In this document: positions 63,285 to 64,000 of the stretch, piece by piece
How positions within the stretch are numbered: position 1 is the stretch's first letter
Layout: every line of letters starts with the position of its first letter
DNA from: Sphingomonas abietis
GTDB taxonomy: Bacteria > Pseudomonadota > Alphaproteobacteria > Sphingomonadales > Sphingomonadaceae
Length of the DNA stretch: 64,000 bases
NCBI RefSeq assembly: GCF_027625475.1
Contig: NZ_CP115174.1
Location: 930,001-994,000, forward strand
Direction of reading: 5' to 3'
Position numbers and translations under genes: made by a program
The notes under the pieces: generated by a model
Seen by the model: the letters and a program-made list of their open reading frames with translations, nothing else
Told to the model about the DNA's origin: nothing
Database searches by the model: none

Positions 63285-63899
63285 ATGAAAAACACTGAGA
63301 CCGCCGTTGCCACGCGTGGCAGGCCGCGCGAGTTCGATGCCGCAGAGGCATTGGCGGCGGCGCTCCGCGTGTTCTGGACACGCGGATATGAGGGCGCTTC
63401 GCTCACCGAACTGACCGAGGCGATGGGCATCACGCGGCCCAGCCTCTATGCCTGCTTCGGCAACAAGGAGGCGCTGTTCCGCAAGGCGCTCGATCTCTAC
63501 GAGACCGAGAAGCTCGCCTTCATGAACACGGCGCTCGAGGCGCCGACCGCCCGCGGCGTCGCCGACCGGCTGCTGCGCGGGGCGCTCGCCAACCAGATGA
63601 GCGCCTGCGATCCCAAGGGCTGCCTGGGCGTCATCTCCAGCGTCGCCTGCGGCGCCGAAGCGGAAGGCATCAAGGCCGAGGTGGTGGCGCGCCGCGTTTC
63701 GTCCACCGCGGCCCTGGTCCAGCGTTTCGAGCGGGCCAAGCAGGAAGGCGATCTGCCGGCGGAACTCGAGCCGGAGGCGCTGACCCATTATCTGATTGCG
63801 CTGCTCCAGGGGCTTTCCGTGCAGGCCGGGGCGGGGATGAGTTGTGCCGATCTGGGCCGTATGGTCGATACCGCGCTGGTCGTCTGGCCAGGCCGCTAG
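63285..63899 (+). CDS. TetR-family transcriptional regulator
   Basis: 204-residue repressor with an N-terminal helix-turn-helix (residues about 14-60: EALAAALRVFWTRGYEGAS, TRPSLYACFGNKEALFRKAL) and an alpha-helical ligand domain with three cysteines (MSACDPKGCLGV, VACGAE). It is an AcrR/TetR-type relative often controlling efflux pumps. A perfect palindrome upstream of a promoter-like sequence follows ten bases after its stop, so it probably controls the next gene, which lies beyond the window. Confidence 0.92.
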   Translation: MKNTETAVATRGRPREFDAAEALAAALRVFWTRGYEGASLTELTEAMGITRPSLYACFGNKEALFRKALDLYETEKLAFMNTALEAPTARGVADRLLRGALANQMSACDPKGCLGVISSVACGAEAEGIKAEVVARRVSSTAALVQRFERAKQEGDLPAELEPEALTHYLIALLQGLSVQAGAGMSCADLGRMVDTALVVWPGR

Positions 63900-63908
63900 A
63901 AAAAAGTC

Positions 63909-63920
63909 TACCGATCGGTA
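63909..63920. promoter_or_regulatory. TetR-type operator palindrome
   Basis: TACCGATCGGTA, a perfect 12-bp palindrome 10 bases after the TetR stop. TetR/AcrR operators often carry such symmetric CCGA/TCGG cores. It lies directly upstream of a -35-like sequence. Confidence 0.6.
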
Positions 63921-63930
63921 CGGAAAGTGG

Positions 63931-63959
63931 TTGACGTTTTCGGCGTCGGTTCTTTATAT
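63931..63959 (+). promoter_or_regulatory. Promoter for a gene beyond the window
   Basis: TTGACG (63931-63936) and TTATAT (63954-63959) with 17 bases between them fit a sigma-70 type promoter. The palindrome at 63909-63920 sits just upstream, so a repressor there could block it. The controlled gene is outside the window. Confidence 0.65.
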
Positions 63960-64000
63960 ACTGCTCAGTAGTAAAGGGGTTGCCATCGGCGGCCGCTGAG

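Noticed and set aside
1..64000. CRISPR array, tRNA, rRNA or transposase
   Set aside because: No regularly spaced direct repeats, no cloverleaf with CCA-type end, no rRNA-like sequence and no transposase motif were found on either strand.

Overview
The window is a continuous, GC-rich chromosomal segment that looks like an alphaproteobacterium of the Sphingomonadaceae (Sphingomonas or a close relative). The evidence is the gene families present, the dense use of C/G-ended codons, GTG starts, and several palindromic repeats of the kind I remember from sphingomonad genomes (recalled, not searched). I see no rRNA, tRNA, CRISPR array, insertion sequence, prophage or integrase. Almost all of the sequence is chromosomal housekeeping and accessory metabolism.

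Layout. 1-12.9 kb is the 3' part of the division and cell wall (dcw) cluster, all on the plus strand: murF (partial), mraY, murD, ftsW, murG, murC, murB, ddl, ftsQ, ftsA, ftsZ. It is mostly stitched together by ATGA/GTGA overlaps, but interrupted in three places by three different palindromic repeats, one of them inside the murD reading frame. 13-24.7 kb holds a soluble methyl-accepting protein, a lipoprotein, a TPR-SPOR protein overlapping a dGTPase, a bestrophin-like channel, a TonB-dependent receptor, and a leftward group (RNase H-like, FrnE/DsbA-like, YegD-like Hsp70). 24.9-31.2 kb has a cardiolipin synthase-like protein, the YbbP/YbbA ABC system divergent from a TesA-type esterase, and purC. 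31.4-38.1 kb is a carbohydrate-flavoured region: aldehyde dehydrogenase, GH31 glycosidase, alpha/beta-hydrolase, gluconokinase and a LysR regulator. 38.2-45.3 kb has a ScfR-type regulator, a membrane methyl-accepting protein coupled to a small exported protein, and an OPT peptide transporter divergent from an exported amidohydrolase. 45.3-52.4 kb is a leftward envelope block: opgH, opgG, two L,D-transpeptidase-like proteins and a D,D-carboxypeptidase. 52.6-56.7 kb is pstSCAB behind a Pho box. 56.7-64 kb has L-serine dehydratase, a molybdopterin oxidoreductase with its cytochrome b561, an SLC13-type transporter, an orphan multi-pass membrane protein, and a TetR regulator with a palindrome upstream of a gene that lies outside the window.

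How the genes work together. The dcw genes make lipid II and assemble the divisome. The SPOR protein, L,D-transpeptidases and D,D-carboxypeptidase modify the same wall, and OpgGH makes periplasmic glucans. The points I consider most worth testing are the palindromic repeat translated as part of MurD, a repeat that supplies the Shine-Dalgarno of ddl, a leftward intergenic small-RNA candidate near 19.6 kb with a C-rich loop and a strong terminator, a small exported protein translationally coupled to a chemoreceptor behind a CtrA-like box, and an operator-like palindrome sitting on the start codon of the ScfR-type regulator. I do not see a complete new multi-gene defence or biosynthetic system here.
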